Assembly: GCA_019314105.1 (NCBI GenBank) | Contig: JAFCZY010000111.1 | Coordinates: 1 to 6,576 of the forward strand | DNA from: Deltaproteobacteria bacterium | GTDB taxonomy: Bacteria; Desulfobacterota; Desulfobacteria; Desulfobacterales; Desulfobacteraceae | Direction: 5' to 3' | DNA: 6,576 nucleotides | Part shown: positions 6,545 to 6,576 of the stretch, one piece after another | Position numbering within the stretch: position 1 is the first letter of the stretch | Layout of the letters: every line of letters starts with the position of its first letter | Notes under the pieces: generated by a model | What the model was told of the DNA's origin: nothing | Database searches by the model: none | Seen by the model: only the letters and a program-made list of their open reading frames with translations | Position numbers and translations under genes: made by a program

Positions 6545-6576
6545 TGTCCAAAAAAATAATCACTGTTGATCCTGTA
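6544..6576 (+). CDS. Start of a downstream gene (partial), possibly Sua5/TsaC-type threonylcarbamoyl-AMP synthase
   Basis: The purDE stop TAA (6542-6544) shares its last base with an ATG that opens MSKKIITVDPV, running off the window. This TAATG arrangement is typical of coupled genes in one operon. A start of the form 'IITIDP' is reminiscent of the N-terminus of Sua5/YciO/YrdC proteins, which make threonylcarbamoyl-AMP for tRNA t6A modification, and I recall such genes beside purD/purE in Desulfobacterota. Eleven residues cannot establish the family. A weak AGG-like element (GGCAG) lies about 12-16 nt upstream. Confidence 0.35.
   Translation, partial: MSKKIITVDPV

Noticed and set aside
1..6576. 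CRISPR array, insertion sequence, prophage, toxin-antitoxin or defence system
   Set aside because: There are no regularly spaced repeats, transposase or integrase genes, terminal inverted repeats with target duplications, or small paired genes. All sizeable genes are housekeeping types.

Overview
The window looks like chromosomal DNA from a Gram-negative, probably anaerobic member of the Desulfobacterota (former Deltaproteobacteria, Desulfobacteraceae-like). Three things suggest this: a BepA-type periplasmic M48 protease, which implies an outer membrane; an EF-G paralogue of the spirochaete/planctomycete/deltaproteobacterial kind; and the style of the PurE sequence. The assignment rests on remembered family features, not on a search. 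Base composition is moderate, with AT-rich intergenic DNA. There are no RNA genes, insertion sequences, CRISPR arrays or phage genes.

Layout: (1) 37-1455, forward, an exported M48 zinc protease with C-terminal TPRs (outer-membrane quality control). A promoter-like pair lies so close to its ATG that the mRNA could be leaderless. (2) 1456-1494, a 39-nt convergent gap with a weak AT-rich hairpin. (3) 1495-3525, reverse, an EF-G-family GTPase standing alone rather than in a str operon, with altered domain IV tip loops. (4) 3526-3824, a divergent intergenic region of about 300 nt. It contains a tandem repeat in the EF-G leader, nested inverted repeats, and an 18-codon open stretch before ddl that resembles the start of a DUF1992 protein. 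(5) 3825-4784, forward, D-alanine--D-alanine ligase. (6) 4781-6544, forward, a single reading frame encoding PurD fused to PurE. (7) 6544-6576, the first 11 codons of another gene, possibly a Sua5/TsaC-type threonylcarbamoyl-AMP synthase.

The last three genes form a tight operon: ATGA overlap between ddl and purDE, and TAATG overlap between purDE and the next gene. It joins peptidoglycan precursor synthesis (Ddl, cytoplasm), two non-consecutive steps of de novo purine synthesis (PurD, PurE) and possibly tRNA t6A modification, which fits a growth-linked housekeeping operon. The EF-G gene is divergent from it and shares the intergenic control region.

I found no complete undescribed system. The points most worth a second look are the PurD-PurE fusion, the apparent DUF1992 gene remnant in front of ddl, the non-canonical domain IV loops of the EF-G, and the repeats in the divergent control region.
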